A stretch of DNA of 28,317 bases. Origin: Firmicutes bacterium UBA2058 (GTDB lineage: Bacteria; Bacillota; Clostridia; Tissierellales; Sedimentibacteraceae). The stretch covers positions 1 to 28,317 of the forward strand of contig DDAM01000034.1 of NCBI GenBank assembly GCA_002332905.1, in the 5' to 3' direction. Under the pieces are notes generated by a model. It was not told where the DNA came from. It worked only from the letters and a program-made list of their open reading frames with translations, and ran no database searches. The position numbers were made by a program, and so were the translations under genes. The stretch's first letter is position 1. The number at the start of each line of letters is the position of its first letter. This document shows positions 1-8,057 of the stretch, piece by piece.

Positions 1-23
1 TAAATACATCATACAAGATTTTT

Positions 24-914
24 ATGACAACTGAAATTGTGTTACAGGGAGTAAATAAATTTTATGGGAAAAAACAAGCATTAAAAAATGTTAATTTGAA
101 AATAAATGAAGGGATGTTTGGACTACTTGGAAGAAATGGTGCTGGTAAGACTACACTTATGAAAATTCTAGCAACTTTAATTCAAAAAAATAGCGGAGAA
201 GTCTTTGTATGCGGTTTACCTATAAATAATGCGAAAGAAATAAGAAGTATTATAGGATATTTACCACAAGATTTTTCTATGTACAGTAATATGACAGCCT
301 ATGAAGCATTAGATTATTTAGGTGTTTTATCTTGTATAAATAAGAGTGATAGAACGAGGTTAATCCCTGAACTTCTTGAGAAAGTTAATTTGCATAATAA
401 TCATAAAACTAAAGTAAAAGCTATGTCAGGAGGAATGAGAAGAAGACTTGGTATTGCTCAGGCAATTTTACATAATCCTAAGGTGCTTATTGTTGATGAA
501 CCTACTGCAGGTCTAGATCCTGAGGAAAGAGTCAGATTTAGAAATCTGCTGTGCGAAATAGCTGAGAATAGAATAGTAATTTTGTCAACGCACATTGTAG
601 GAGATATAGAAGCAACATGTGAGAATGTAGCAGTATTAGATGAAGGAATGGTTATATATAATGATACAGTAACTAAACTATTAGAAGAAGCAAATGACAA
701 GATATATTCAGCAGATGTTTCAAAACTAGAGATAGAAAATGTTAAAAAAAGATTTACTGTAAATAGTATGGTTACAATGGGTAATCATGTTAATGTTCGT
801 TTTATTGTTGATAATGATAATAAAGATGCTTTGTTTAAGGGAGCTAATATATGTGAGGCAAATGTTGAAGATGCTTATATGTATCTAATGCACAAAAAAA
901 GAGGTGATAGATAA
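24..914 (+). CDS. ABC transporter ATP-binding protein (drug/lantibiotic-export type)
   Basis: Cytoplasmic ATPase subunit of an ABC exporter; it would power the two membrane proteins encoded directly downstream. Visible motifs are Walker A GRNGAGKT (about residues 36-43), the signature MSGGMRRR, Walker B VLIVDEPTAGLD and an H-loop STHIVGD. The roughly 80 residues after the H-loop form a poorly conserved tail, as is usual for ABC-2-type ATPases. Length (296 aa) is normal. The start is uncertain: no Shine-Dalgarno sequence is visible before the ATG, and the frame stays open to the left edge of the window, so the gene could begin further upstream. The start used here agrees with the usual N-terminus of the family. 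The stop overlaps the next start as TAATG, which suggests translational coupling. The substrate cannot be told from the sequence. Confidence 0.9.
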   Translation: MTTEIVLQGVNKFYGKKQALKNVNLKINEGMFGLLGRNGAGKTTLMKILATLIQKNSGEVFVCGLPINNAKEIRSIIGYLPQDFSMYSNMTAYEALDYLGVLSCINKSDRTRLIPELLEKVNLHNNHKTKVKAMSGGMRRRLGIAQAILHNPKVLIVDEPTAGLDPEERVRFRNLLCEIAENRIVILSTHIVGDIEATCENVAVLDEGMVIYNDTVTKLLEEANDKIYSADVSKLEIENVKKRFTVNSMVTMGNHVNVRFIVDNDNKDALFKGANICEANVEDAYMYLMHKKRGDR

Positions 915-2110
915 TGTTTATTGAGTTATTTCTTAAGGAGTGTAAACAAATTCTGAAAAGTCTTACATATCTTATTATTGTAGCATTTATAATTCTATTT
1001 TACTTTACTCAATTTGACCCATCTAATACTGTAGTTAAACCCAAAGAAGGGCTTGAAAGCTATGGATCAAAGTACAGTGATGATAAGAATGTAATTATGA
1101 GAGAATCATTAAGAGGATTAGTATATGAATATTCAGCTAATTCATATATTGCTTATCCAATAGGTTTTTATAAAATGGTTACTTTGAAAGAAGAGAAGCA
1201 AGTTAAAATTAAGGATATCATTGAAAAAATTACAGGCTTACAAATAGATAAAGTTGAAAAATTAAGTAGAAATGAAATCTTTCCGAATTCAAGTATAACA
1301 TATGAGCAATTTGAAGAGCTTATGGAAAAGGCTGACAAAATAATTGGTGGCGGTACGGATTATTCCAAGAAAATGCTATACAAAAATGCAATAGTTCCTA
1401 TGACTTATGAGGAAGCTTTAGAAGAGTATAATAGCCTTTTATATAATGATAGGATAACAAATGCTACAGCTAGGTTGTTTAGCGATTATATGGGCATTAT
1501 TTTAGCTATTCTACCGGTATTTTTAGCTGTTACAAGATGTCTAAGAGATAGAAGATCCTTAGCGGATGGAGTTATTTTTGCCAAAAAATCTTCATCGGTT
1601 AACATTATATTATCTAGGTATTTATCTAATGTTGTTATGCTTTTATTACCATTAATGATTATAGCAATTTTTCCGACTTTAGAGTGTAACTATCTTGGTG
1701 ATATTGTAGGAATAAAAGCAGACTCTTTTGCTTTTTATAAGTATATTTTTGGATGGCTTTTACCAACTATTTTAATTACAACCTCTGTAGGTTTCTTTAT
1801 TACTGAGCTTACAAATAGTGCCTTAGCAATTTTATTTCAAGGTGGATGGTGGTTTGTATCAATCTTCATGGCTGTTAATAATTTAGTAGGTAATGTTGGA
1901 ATGAATTTAGTTCCTAGATTTAATAGTGAAGGCAGCTATCATGTATTTGAAAAAATATTTGATGAACTTGTTTTAAATAGAATAACATATTCTATTTTAG
2001 GTATTTTACTAATAATAGCAACTGTATTTGTTTATGAGGCAAAAAGAAAGGGAAAATGTAATGAGTATGGAAAGATATTTAAAAATAAGCAAGATGGGAT
2101 TTTGGCATAA
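914..2110 (+). CDS. ABC-2-like transporter membrane protein (first permease)
   Basis: Integral membrane partner of the preceding ATPase. One hydrophobic helix (about residues 14-32) is followed by roughly 160 mostly hydrophilic residues, then a block of several membrane helices from about residue 190 to residue 385, with a charged C-terminal tail. This layout (one helix, large outer domain, helix bundle) is that of ABC-2-type export permeases. The ATG overlaps the ATPase stop codon and is preceded by GAGGTGAT. The 3' end overlaps the next permease gene by about 50 nt. No family-specific motif was recognised, so the assignment rests on topology and operon position. Confidence 0.75.
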   Translation: MFIELFLKECKQILKSLTYLIIVAFIILFYFTQFDPSNTVVKPKEGLESYGSKYSDDKNVIMRESLRGLVYEYSANSYIAYPIGFYKMVTLKEEKQVKIKDIIEKITGLQIDKVEKLSRNEIFPNSSITYEQFEELMEKADKIIGGGTDYSKKMLYKNAIVPMTYEEALEEYNSLLYNDRITNATARLFSDYMGIILAILPVFLAVTRCLRDRRSLADGVIFAKKSSSVNIILSRYLSNVVMLLLPLMIIAIFPTLECNYLGDIVGIKADSFAFYKYIFGWLLPTILITTSVGFFITELTNSALAILFQGGWWFVSIFMAVNNLVGNVGMNLVPRFNSEGSYHVFEKIFDELVLNRITYSILGILLIIATVFVYEAKRKGKCNEYGKIFKNKQDGILA

Positions 2111-2696
2111 TTTATTGCCACACTGTTTAATAGCAGTATTAATGTGTTTGTTAGCACCATTTTTTATGGGAGTTGAAGGATTAGATGCTTCTAAAACTGC
2201 GTTAACATTAGAGTTTTATATCTCCTTACTTGGTATTATTTTGTTTACTCCTATATTTATACCTGAACAAGATAAAAACATTAGAGATTTGGTTTTAACT
2301 AAAAAAACTTCCATAATAAAGGTTTACTGCATTAGATTATTTGAAGCAATTTCTGTGCTGCTAGTGTTAGTTATTATATTCTTGATTTTTTTAAAATATG
2401 GAGAATGTGAATTTCCCTTTGTAAAGATGTTTTTCGGCACTGTAGCAAATACACTTTTTCTTGGAGGTCTTGGGATATTGTCATATAGCTTATTTGATAA
2501 TATAGCTATTGCTTATATGATACCAATATTTTATTACATAATAAATTTTGGTGGCGGCTCTAAATTTGTGGGAAAATTTTACTTGTTTTCTATGGTAAGG
2601 GGTAACTACATGGATAAGTGGTATCTCCTTATAGCTGGAGTATTTTTAATTGTTGCAGGGATTACATGGAGAGGAATTCACAATAAATTTAAATAA
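2061..2696 (+). CDS. ABC-2-like transporter membrane protein (second permease)
   Basis: Protein of 211 aa with about six hydrophobic segments and very short loops, encoded directly after the other permease. It is probably the second half of a heteromeric membrane channel for the same ABC exporter. An in-frame ATG exists at 2028, but the ATG at 2061 has a better ribosome binding site (GAAAGGGA, 7 nt upstream) and removes 11 highly charged residues from the N-terminus, so 2061 is preferred. The gene overlaps the 3' end of the preceding one by 50 nt and ends just before a strong hairpin. The substrate is unknown. Confidence 0.72.
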   Translation: MSMERYLKISKMGFWHNLLPHCLIAVLMCLLAPFFMGVEGLDASKTALTLEFYISLLGIILFTPIFIPEQDKNIRDLVLTKKTSIIKVYCIRLFEAISVLLVLVIIFLIFLKYGECEFPFVKMFFGTVANTLFLGGLGILSYSLFDNIAIAYMIPIFYYIINFGGGSKFVGKFYLFSMVRGNYMDKWYLLIAGVFLIVAGITWRGIHNKFK

Positions 2697-2718
2697 AAAT
2701 CCACTTTTGTGGATTTTT
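2695..2718. terminator. Bidirectional Rho-independent terminator
   Basis: The perfect inverted repeat AAAAATCCAC / GTGGATTTTT encloses a TTTT loop and gives a T-run on both strands. It lies between the ABC exporter operon (+) and the convergent DUF1836 gene (-), whose stop codon it touches. Confidence 0.85.
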
Positions 2719-3274
2719 ATTTGTCGTTATCTTTTTTTAAGCTATCAATTAATTTCTCTGAAAACATCTTATATGCATTTGCTTTTGCTGTCAAGAGACT
2801 TATAAGTATCAATATCTTTGTTTCGTCATTTTTTAGTTCTTTATCACTTTGTAGAATGTTAATGTAGTTATTTATCTCTGATGAAACATTTAAATATTCA
2901 TTATTTGTATGATTTAAATAAGAAGCATAGATTTCTTTTAAATTATTATTAGCCAACGAATAATCAAATAAAATTTTAATATCATCCAATGATAATATTT
3001 GCTTCATATAAAAAATAAGAAGTAACTCTATAACATGGTTAGGAGTGTATTTTTTATTGTCAGGCTTTGAAAGAACCTGTGACTTAACATAATTGTTAAT
3101 CATTGATTTTGTGTAAATTTTATCCTTCGAATCACGTTTAAATTCATCCAATTCATCATTTAAAAAAGTTAAAACTTGTTCCATATAAAGATTTATATTT
3201 GGAATTTCTGAAATTTCTATTTTGCAGTCATCTAGAGTTTTATCTGTTAATTCTAATATTTTTTGTATATCCAT
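2717..3274 (-). CDS. DUF1836 domain-containing protein
   Basis: The middle of this 185-residue protein (YTKSMINNYVK, then KYTPNHVIELLLIFYMKQIL) has the pattern I associate with DUF1836, a Firmicute family of unknown role with a MerR/helix-turn-helix-like N-terminal part. A DNA-binding role is therefore possible but unproven. The frame is open to an ATG at 3328, but the start at 3274 has a GGAGG 7 nt upstream and is preferred; the extra 18 codons carry no signal. The gene has its own promoter (3338-3366) and diverges from the hemolysin III-like gene. The protein is predicted to be soluble and rich in Lys, Asn and Asp. Confidence 0.75.
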   Translation of the reverse strand: MDIQKILELTDKTLDDCKIEISEIPNINLYMEQVLTFLNDELDEFKRDSKDKIYTKSMINNYVKSQVLSKPDNKKYTPNHVIELLLIFYMKQILSLDDIKILFDYSLANNNLKEIYASYLNHTNNEYLNVSSEINNYINILQSDKELKNDETKILILISLLTAKANAYKMFSEKLIDSLKKDNDK

Positions 3275-3337
3275 AAATACCTCCATGCTATTTTTAGCAC
3301 AAAATATCTTAATCAATATTTTTATCAATATGTTAAT

Positions 3338-3366
3338 ATTATATAGTAATAAAAACTATATTTCAA
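3338..3366 (-). promoter_or_regulatory. SigA-type promoter of the DUF1836 gene
   Basis: On the minus strand, TTGAAA (3361-3366) and TATAAT (3338-3343) are separated by exactly 17 nt, close to the vegetative consensus. The predicted leader before the start at 3274 is about 57 nt. Confidence 0.7.
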
Positions 3367-3389
3367 TTGAATTTTTTTAACTAAATTGA

Positions 3390-3418
3390 TTGACAAGTAT
3401 ATTAAAATAGAGTATTAT
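3390..3418 (+). promoter_or_regulatory. SigA-type promoter of the hemolysin III-family gene
   Basis: TTGACA (3390-3395), a 17-nt spacer and TATTAT (3413-3418). The -10 element lies inside the inverted repeat at 3412-3430, so access of the polymerase could be controlled there. Confidence 0.7.
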
Positions 3419-3430
3419 ATACTATAATAC
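3412..3430. repeat. Inverted repeat over the -10 region (possible operator)
   Basis: Perfect 8-bp arms GTATTATA / TATAATAC with a 3-nt centre (TAC). It covers the -10 box and predicted transcription start of the hemolysin III-like gene. An operator is plausible, but the sequence is pure A/T apart from one G-C pair at the outer ends and one C in the centre, so chance is possible. Confidence 0.4.
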
Positions 3431-3461
3431 ATAGTAACAATAACTACATAAGGAGTATAGT

Positions 3462-4112
3462 ATGAATAAAGACAAAAAAGAATTAGTAAGCGCATACACG
3501 CATTTAGGGGGAGCAATTTTATCAATTGCTGGATTTTTTGCTTTGCTTTTTAAAGGTTTAAAAACAAATGATTTTACAATAGAAATATCAGCAATAGTAT
3601 TTGGATTAAGCATGATATTTTTATATTCAATGAGTGCTACATATCATATGATAGACTCTTCCAAGACAAAAACAAAACTTGTACTGAGAAAGATTGACCA
3701 TATTATGATATTTTTTTTAATAGCTGGTACTTATACACCTATATGTCTTATAGCTTTTAAAGATTTGCTAATTGGAAAAATTCTTTTAATTGTTGTTTGG
3801 TCAATTACCTTAATAGGATTATTTATAAAATTATTTTGGATAAATGCTCCAAGATGGGTATGTAGTGGTTTGTATATAGCGATGGGGTGGGCTGCAATAT
3901 TTGCAATCAAGCCTATTATAACTTATTTTGATTCGGCAGCTATATTTTGGTTATTTGCAGGTGGTATAATTTATACAGTTGGTGGAGTTATATATGGTCT
4001 TAAAAAACCAAACTTTAATTTTAAAAATTTTGGCTTTCATGAATTATTTCATATTTTCATACTTCTAGGTTCATTATGCCATTTTATAATGATATATTGT
4101 TATATAATATAA
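3462..4112 (+). CDS. Hemolysin III family (PAQR-like) membrane protein
   Basis: A 216-aa protein with about seven hydrophobic segments, of the hemolysin III/YqfA/PAQR family. Family landmarks are the N-terminal HLGG, the SATYHM segment, the KIDHIMIFFLIAGTYTP block and a C-terminal FHELFHIFILLGSLCHF; the His and Asp residues in these motifs match the predicted metal site of PAQR proteins. The family is linked to membrane lipid homeostasis, and the 'hemolysin' name is historical. The start has AAGGAG 8 nt upstream. It stands alone, has its own promoter, and diverges from the DUF1836 gene. Confidence 0.88.
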   Translation: MNKDKKELVSAYTHLGGAILSIAGFFALLFKGLKTNDFTIEISAIVFGLSMIFLYSMSATYHMIDSSKTKTKLVLRKIDHIMIFFLIAGTYTPICLIAFKDLLIGKILLIVVWSITLIGLFIKLFWINAPRWVCSGLYIAMGWAAIFAIKPIITYFDSAAIFWLFAGGIIYTVGGVIYGLKKPNFNFKNFGFHELFHIFILLGSLCHFIMIYCYII

Positions 4113-4136
4113 ATTTATCCTAAGTTTGTTTATAAA

Positions 4137-4165
4137 TTGACAAAATAAGGAAATAGTGATAATAT
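4137..4165 (+). promoter_or_regulatory. Candidate promoter of the glutamine synthetase gene
   Basis: TTGACA (4137-4142), a 17-nt spacer and TAATAT (4160-4165). The leader would be about 60 nt. I saw no recognisable T-box, riboswitch or clear regulator site in it. Confidence 0.6.
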
Positions 4166-4231
4166 TTTTATGGAAAACATTCGTAAAAATTATCTTTAGT
4201 TTTCTAATAATCTTATAGGGGAGAAGATATT

Positions 4232-5659
4232 ATGTTTACAAGTATTAAAGACATGATTGAGTTTTGTAAGACTGAGGAAATTGAAGTAATAGATTTTAAG
4301 GTTGTAGATTTGTCAGGAAAGTGGCATAGATTGTCTATTACAGCTCAAAAGCTTCAAGAAGATATAATTAAGAAGGGTATTGGCTTTGACGGTTCAAGCT
4401 ACGGATTTTTAACTGTAGAAAAATCAGATATGGTTATGATGCCAGATGTATCAACTGCATACATCGATGTATATAAAAAATACAAAACTCTTGTTGTAAT
4501 TGCGGATATTTATAGCATAAAGGATGGTAAATTATTAAGATTTGAAGATGATCCTAGATATATTGCACAAAAAACCGAGAAATATATGTTAGACAATAAT
4601 ATAGCTGATACTTGCTTATTAGGTCCTGAATTTGAATTCTATGTTCTTGACCACGCTTCTTATGAAAATACGGATAAACATATGGAGGTAACATTAGATT
4701 CTGTTCAAGCTGAATGGAATATGGGCTGTAATGATTTTCAGAATTTAGGATTTAAGGTTCCTGCTCATGGAGCATATCACTTAGATTCTCCATTTGATGC
4801 AGGATATGAGTTTAGAACTGAAGCATGTATAGAAGCAGAAAGAATTAATGTTCCTATAAAATATTGCCATGCTGAAAACGGTGGACCGGGGCAGGCTGAA
4901 ATAGAGGTTAATTTTGCGGGCATTAAAGAAATGGGCGATAGAACTATGAAGCTTAAAAATTTATTAAATAATTGTGCTTTTAAATGCAATAAAACAGTTA
5001 CCTTCATGCCAAAGCCTTTTGCCAATGAATGTGGAAGTTCACAGCATATACATATGCAATTAAAAAAAGATGGTCAGTACATAATGTATAAAAAAGGTGG
5101 ATATTCTGATTTATCTGATATAGCGCTATATGCAATAGCAGGCATTTTGAAGCATTTACCAGCCATTACTGCAATAGCTAATCCAACTACAAATTCATAT
5201 AGAAGGTTAGTTCCAGGTTATGAAGCACCTATAAGTATATGCTTTGGAACAGCTAATCGTAGTGCTTCAATAAGAATACCAGGATACACTATAACAGAAG
5301 ATGAAAAAAGATTTGAGCTTCGTTCACCAGATGCCACTTGTAATCCGTATTTAACTTATTCAGCAATGATGATGGCTGCATTTGATGGTATAATAAATAA
5401 GCTAGATTATAAGGAATTTGGGCCATACGATATAAATGTGTATTCTTTACCAAAAGAGAAACAAGGTCAAATAAAGAGCCTGCCTACTAGCTTGATTGAT
5501 GCTGCTAATGCTTTGGAAAATGATTATGAATTTCTTTTAAAAGGTGGAGTTTTCACTGAAAATATAATTAAAAATCATATAAATAAAATTAAAAATGATT
5601 TTTATACAGTAAATAGGATGCCGCATCCTATTGAATATGTGATGTATTATAATAGTTAG
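4232..5659 (+). CDS. glnA: Type I glutamine synthetase, divergent
   Basis: Would make glutamine from glutamate, ammonium and ATP in the cytoplasm; the active enzyme of this family is a dodecamer. Landmarks: GIGFDGSS (residues 49-56), GPEFEF (131-136) with metal-ligand Glu residues, PGQAEIEV with another ligand Glu, the ATP-binding block NPTTNSYRRLVPGYEAPI, NRSASIRIP, and the ELRSPD...NPYLTYSAMMMA segment. The NVYSLP stretch aligns with the tyrosine-containing segment adenylylated in some enterobacterial enzymes. The length (475 aa) is normal. The glutamate-binding loop is odd: where most enzymes have GDNGSGMH, this one has NECGSSQH (residues 265-272), placing Cys267 at the usual Asn. Ribosome binding site GGGGAG. 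Another ligase activity cannot be excluded. Confidence 0.85.
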   Translation: MFTSIKDMIEFCKTEEIEVIDFKVVDLSGKWHRLSITAQKLQEDIIKKGIGFDGSSYGFLTVEKSDMVMMPDVSTAYIDVYKKYKTLVVIADIYSIKDGKLLRFEDDPRYIAQKTEKYMLDNNIADTCLLGPEFEFYVLDHASYENTDKHMEVTLDSVQAEWNMGCNDFQNLGFKVPAHGAYHLDSPFDAGYEFRTEACIEAERINVPIKYCHAENGGPGQAEIEVNFAGIKEMGDRTMKLKNLLNNCAFKCNKTVTFMPKPFANECGSSQHIHMQLKKDGQYIMYKKGGYSDLSDIALYAIAGILKHLPAITAIANPTTNSYRRLVPGYEAPISICFGTANRSASIRIPGYTITEDEKRFELRSPDATCNPYLTYSAMMMAAFDGIINKLDYKEFGPYDINVYSLPKEKQGQIKSLPTSLIDAANALENDYEFLLKGGVFTENIIKNHINKIKNDFYTVNRMPHPIEYVMYYNS

Positions 5660-5662
5660 AAT

Positions 5663-5707
5663 AAAAATGACTAATTTAACTGAAAATTGATTAAATTAGT
5701 CATTTTT
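5663..5707. terminator. Bidirectional terminator after glutamine synthetase
   Basis: Perfect 17-bp stem AAAAATGACTAATTTAA / TTAAATTAGTCATTTTT with an 11-nt loop, flanked by a T-run on either strand. It serves both glnA (+) and the convergent gene ending at 5717 (-). Confidence 0.85.
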
Positions 5708-5716
5708 TATTAAAAT

Positions 5717-6268
5717 TTATTCTTCCCACCATGTGTAACTTATTGCACAGGATGGATTGCTTAAATCCATAGTATTTATTAGTATTAAAATCGATTTACC
5801 AGGTGGTATTATTATATTTCCGTACTTTTGTGAGTTATCTGTATAAAATGGCTGTGATATTTTCAGCAGATTAGGCTCGTTAAGAAATAATAAGTTATCA
5901 TTTCCTTGATAGAATATTACAACTCCATTCGAGTTTGTGTTATATTCTAAACTATTTGAATTTCCGTACATATACTTAAATCCTTCATAGTTTATCTTTG
6001 GATTTAAATATTGACTTTGAATTATAGGTATGCTTGAAAAATTAACTATAGATATACTTTCTACATATATTGTAGATTTTGAATTTTTAGGATTATACAA
6101 GGCTCCCCATTGATGCTTCCCGGAACTTAATTGAGGTGTTCCTGAGCTAAATATTAGTTTGTTATTACATTTTTCTGAGTTGTATTTCTCGTTTTCATCA
6201 ATATTTAAATCCACTATTTTAGGTTGTTTAATTATTTTGTGATTATGTAAATTAGAATAATACTTCAT
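5717..6268 (-). CDS. Conserved small protein, DUF6143-like
   Basis: A soluble 183-aa protein without a signal peptide or membrane segment. It appears rich in beta strands, with an Asn/Ser/Tyr-rich composition. The features I associate with the DUF6143 family are the KHQWGALYNPKNSKSTIYV segment (family pattern W-G-x-x-x-N-P-x-N-S), the SIVNFSS stretch, a C-terminal IPPGKSILIL strand and the terminal YTWWEE. The family is found in spore-forming Firmicutes and has no assigned function that I know of. The start at 6268 has AAGGAG 7-8 nt upstream. I found no convincing -35 element; an ATTATA on the plus strand (6300-6305) would read as a TATAAT -10 box. Confidence 0.6.
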   Translation of the reverse strand: MKYYSNLHNHKIIKQPKIVDLNIDENEKYNSEKCNNKLIFSSGTPQLSSGKHQWGALYNPKNSKSTIYVESISIVNFSSIPIIQSQYLNPKINYEGFKYMYGNSNSLEYNTNSNGVVIFYQGNDNLLFLNEPNLLKISQPFYTDNSQKYGNIIIPPGKSILILINTMDLSNPSCAISYTWWEE

Positions 6269-6396
6269 ATCATTACTCCTTGTAAAAAATCATATGAAAA
6301 TTATATTACAAACATATGCAAAAAAATGCCATATTATCTGTATAATACTCTAAAATTTACGACTTTATTTTACATATACCAAACTAATAAATAAAA

Positions 6397-6425
6397 AATA
6401 GCAGATAATATTATCATCTGCTATT
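6397..6425 (-). terminator. Terminator of the S41 protease gene
   Basis: Stem AATAGCAGAT / ATCTGCTATT around a 9-nt loop. Reading on the minus strand, it lies directly behind the stop codon at 6432 and is followed by a T-rich tract. Confidence 0.75.
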
Positions 6426-6431
6426 AATATT

Positions 6432-7667
6432 CTAATTCTTTGTTAGTTTTCCTTTTATAACTTCCACAGCTTTTTGCAATTGATTATCAGTAGAATAGTA
6501 ATCACTGCCATACCCTTCAGTACCTTCATTTAATTCTAAAGTTATATCGGGATCTATTCCGATACCATGGATATTAACTCCACTAGGAGTAAAATATTCA
6601 GAAATTGTCATTTTAACTCCAGAACCATCAGTGCCAAAACGTTGAATTCTTTGTACAATACCCTTTCCAAATGTTTTAGTACCAATTAAAGTTCCTGATT
6701 TAGTATCTTTAACTGCTCCAGCCATTATTTCTGAAGCACTTGCACTACCTTCGTTTACTAGAAGCACATAAGGTATTTCTATTTTGTTTTTATCTGAATT
6801 ATAGTATTCTCTTTCTCCAGCCTTTGTTTGAGTATAGGTAACATATCCTTCACCCATAAGCATGTCAGTAATTTCAACAGTAGCATCAATTATACCGCCA
6901 GGATTATATCTTAAATCAATAACCAATCCTTTCATACCTTGTTTTTCAAGAGCCTTATATTGTGCTTTAAAATCTGCTGCTGTTAGTTCATCAAAAGTTG
7001 TAATTCGTATGTAACCAATATTATCTTCTAACATAGCTGATTTAACAGTTACTAGCTTAATTGTTTCTCTCATTACGTCAATATCAAAAGTTTGTGGTTT
7101 GCCATCCTTATCAACTCTTAATATAGTAAGAGTAACACTTGTATTTGGCATACCCTTCATTATTTTAATTGCATCATCCATTTGCTCAGCTGTGTATTCA
7201 GTTCCATTAATTTTTATAATCTTATCACCTGTTTTAAGTCCTGCTTTTTCAGCTGGTGTGTCTTCGATGGGGGATACAACCATTATTCTATTATCATCGC
7301 TAGGAGTAATATAGACGCCTATTCCTTCATATGAGCCTTTTGTTTGCTCTAATAGTGAATTAAATTCTTTTTGTGTCATATATTCAGTGTATGGATCACC
7401 AAGTGCGTTAAGCATCCCTTTTAATGCACCTTCTAGCATTATTTCCTCATCTGCTTCATACAAAAAATTCTCTTGTGCATAACTAATTAGTTTTTCAAAT
7501 TTATTATACTTTTGTGCATAAGACTTCATTATATTAAAGTCACTTTCTGATACTAATACCTTATCACCAGTCTTAACCATTGCAAAATTGCCAAAAGTAT
7601 ATGTAGTAAAAGCTGTAATTAGTATTGTTATAACTACGATTAATAATAATTTTTTCTTAGATACCAT
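6432..7667 (-). CDS. S41 carboxyl-terminal processing protease (CtpA/CtpB type)
   Basis: Membrane-anchored serine protease that trims or degrades proteins on the outer face of the membrane. Order of parts: a basic start and one hydrophobic segment (residues 5-28, signal anchor or uncleaved signal); a helical region with the family motif LNALGDPYTEYM (about 87-97); a PDZ domain (about 115-190) that recognises C-termini; and the S41 core with VIDLRYNPGG (249-258). The nucleophile is Ser310 in the SASASEI motif and the general base is Lys335 in TFGKG; the spacing of 25 is that of Prc/CtpB (Ser-Lys dyad). Length (411 aa) is typical. Start at 7667 with GGGAG 8 nt upstream. Single gene with its own terminator; the target is unknown. 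Confidence 0.92.
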   Translation of the reverse strand: MVSKKKLLLIVVITILITAFTTYTFGNFAMVKTGDKVLVSESDFNIMKSYAQKYNKFEKLISYAQENFLYEADEEIMLEGALKGMLNALGDPYTEYMTQKEFNSLLEQTKGSYEGIGVYITPSDDNRIMVVSPIEDTPAEKAGLKTGDKIIKINGTEYTAEQMDDAIKIMKGMPNTSVTLTILRVDKDGKPQTFDIDVMRETIKLVTVKSAMLEDNIGYIRITTFDELTAADFKAQYKALEKQGMKGLVIDLRYNPGGIIDATVEITDMLMGEGYVTYTQTKAGEREYYNSDKNKIEIPYVLLVNEGSASASEIMAGAVKDTKSGTLIGTKTFGKGIVQRIQRFGTDGSGVKMTISEYFTPSGVNIHGIGIDPDITLELNEGTEGYGSDYYSTDNQLQKAVEVIKGKLTKN

Positions 7668-7770
7668 CTTATCACTCCCAATTCTAATCTCAAATTGTAT
7701 TTAGCTGAACATAATATACTATGTACTAATATTTATATGCTTCAATAACTCTAATTATCCACACCATCAC

Positions 7771-7780
7771 ATATTATATC
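7771..7780 (-). promoter_or_regulatory. Possible extended -10 promoter of the S41 protease gene
   Basis: On the minus strand the sequence reads TGATATAAT, an extended -10 element (TG-N-TATAAT). No good -35 box is present. The leader to the ATG at 7667 would be about 100 nt. Confidence 0.35.
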
Positions 7781-7876
7781 ACAAGTATAATTAATTAGTA
7801 TATAAAAATTTTGTTGAATTATTTATCATTATACCTTAAAAAAATTGATAACAAAGGCAAATATATTATTTTGATA

Positions 7877-7905
7877 TTGAAAATTCTTACATATTATATT
7901 ATACT
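7877..7905 (+). promoter_or_regulatory. Promoter of tRNA-Arg
   Basis: TTGAAA (7877-7882), a 17-nt spacer and TATACT (7900-7905). Transcription would start about 10 nt before the mature 5' end of the tRNA. Confidence 0.6.
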
Positions 7906-7921
7906 AATTTATAGACTAAAT

Positions 7922-7998
7922 GCGCCATTAGCTCAACTGGATAGAGTGGCAGACTTCGAATCTGTAGGTTGGGGGTTCGAAACCCTCATGGCGCACCA
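7922..7998 (+). tRNA. tRNA-Arg (anticodon UCG)
   Basis: Folds into a full cloverleaf. The 7-bp acceptor stem is GCGCCAT/ATGGCGC. The D stem is GCTC/GAGT with a 9-nt loop, and the anticodon stem is GCAGA/TCTGT with loop CTTCGAA, so the anticodon is TCG. There is a 5-nt variable region, a T stem GGGGG/CCCTC with loop TTCGAAA, discriminator A and an encoded CCA. Anticodon UCG reads CGA and probably other CGN arginine codons. It is a single gene with its own promoter and terminator. Confidence 0.95.
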
Positions 7999-8029
7999 AA
8001 ATACAATGATTTTAATAATATCATGAAAT

Positions 8030-8057
8030 AAGCACTTGCTAAATAAGTGCTTTTTTT
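8030..8057 (+). terminator. Terminator after tRNA-Arg
   Basis: Stem AAGCACTT / AAGTGCTT with a 7-nt loop, followed by a run of T. Confidence 0.85.

Noticed and set aside
4173..4204. GAAAAC / GTTTTC pair in the glutamine synthetase leader as a regulatory hairpin
   Set aside because: The arms are 6 bp, the loop is about 20 nt of A/T, and there is no T-run or conserved core of a known riboswitch or T-box.
7811..8026. Open frame of 71 codons across 7811-8026
   Set aside because: It runs straight through the tRNA-Arg gene, has no ribosome binding site and no recognisable product.
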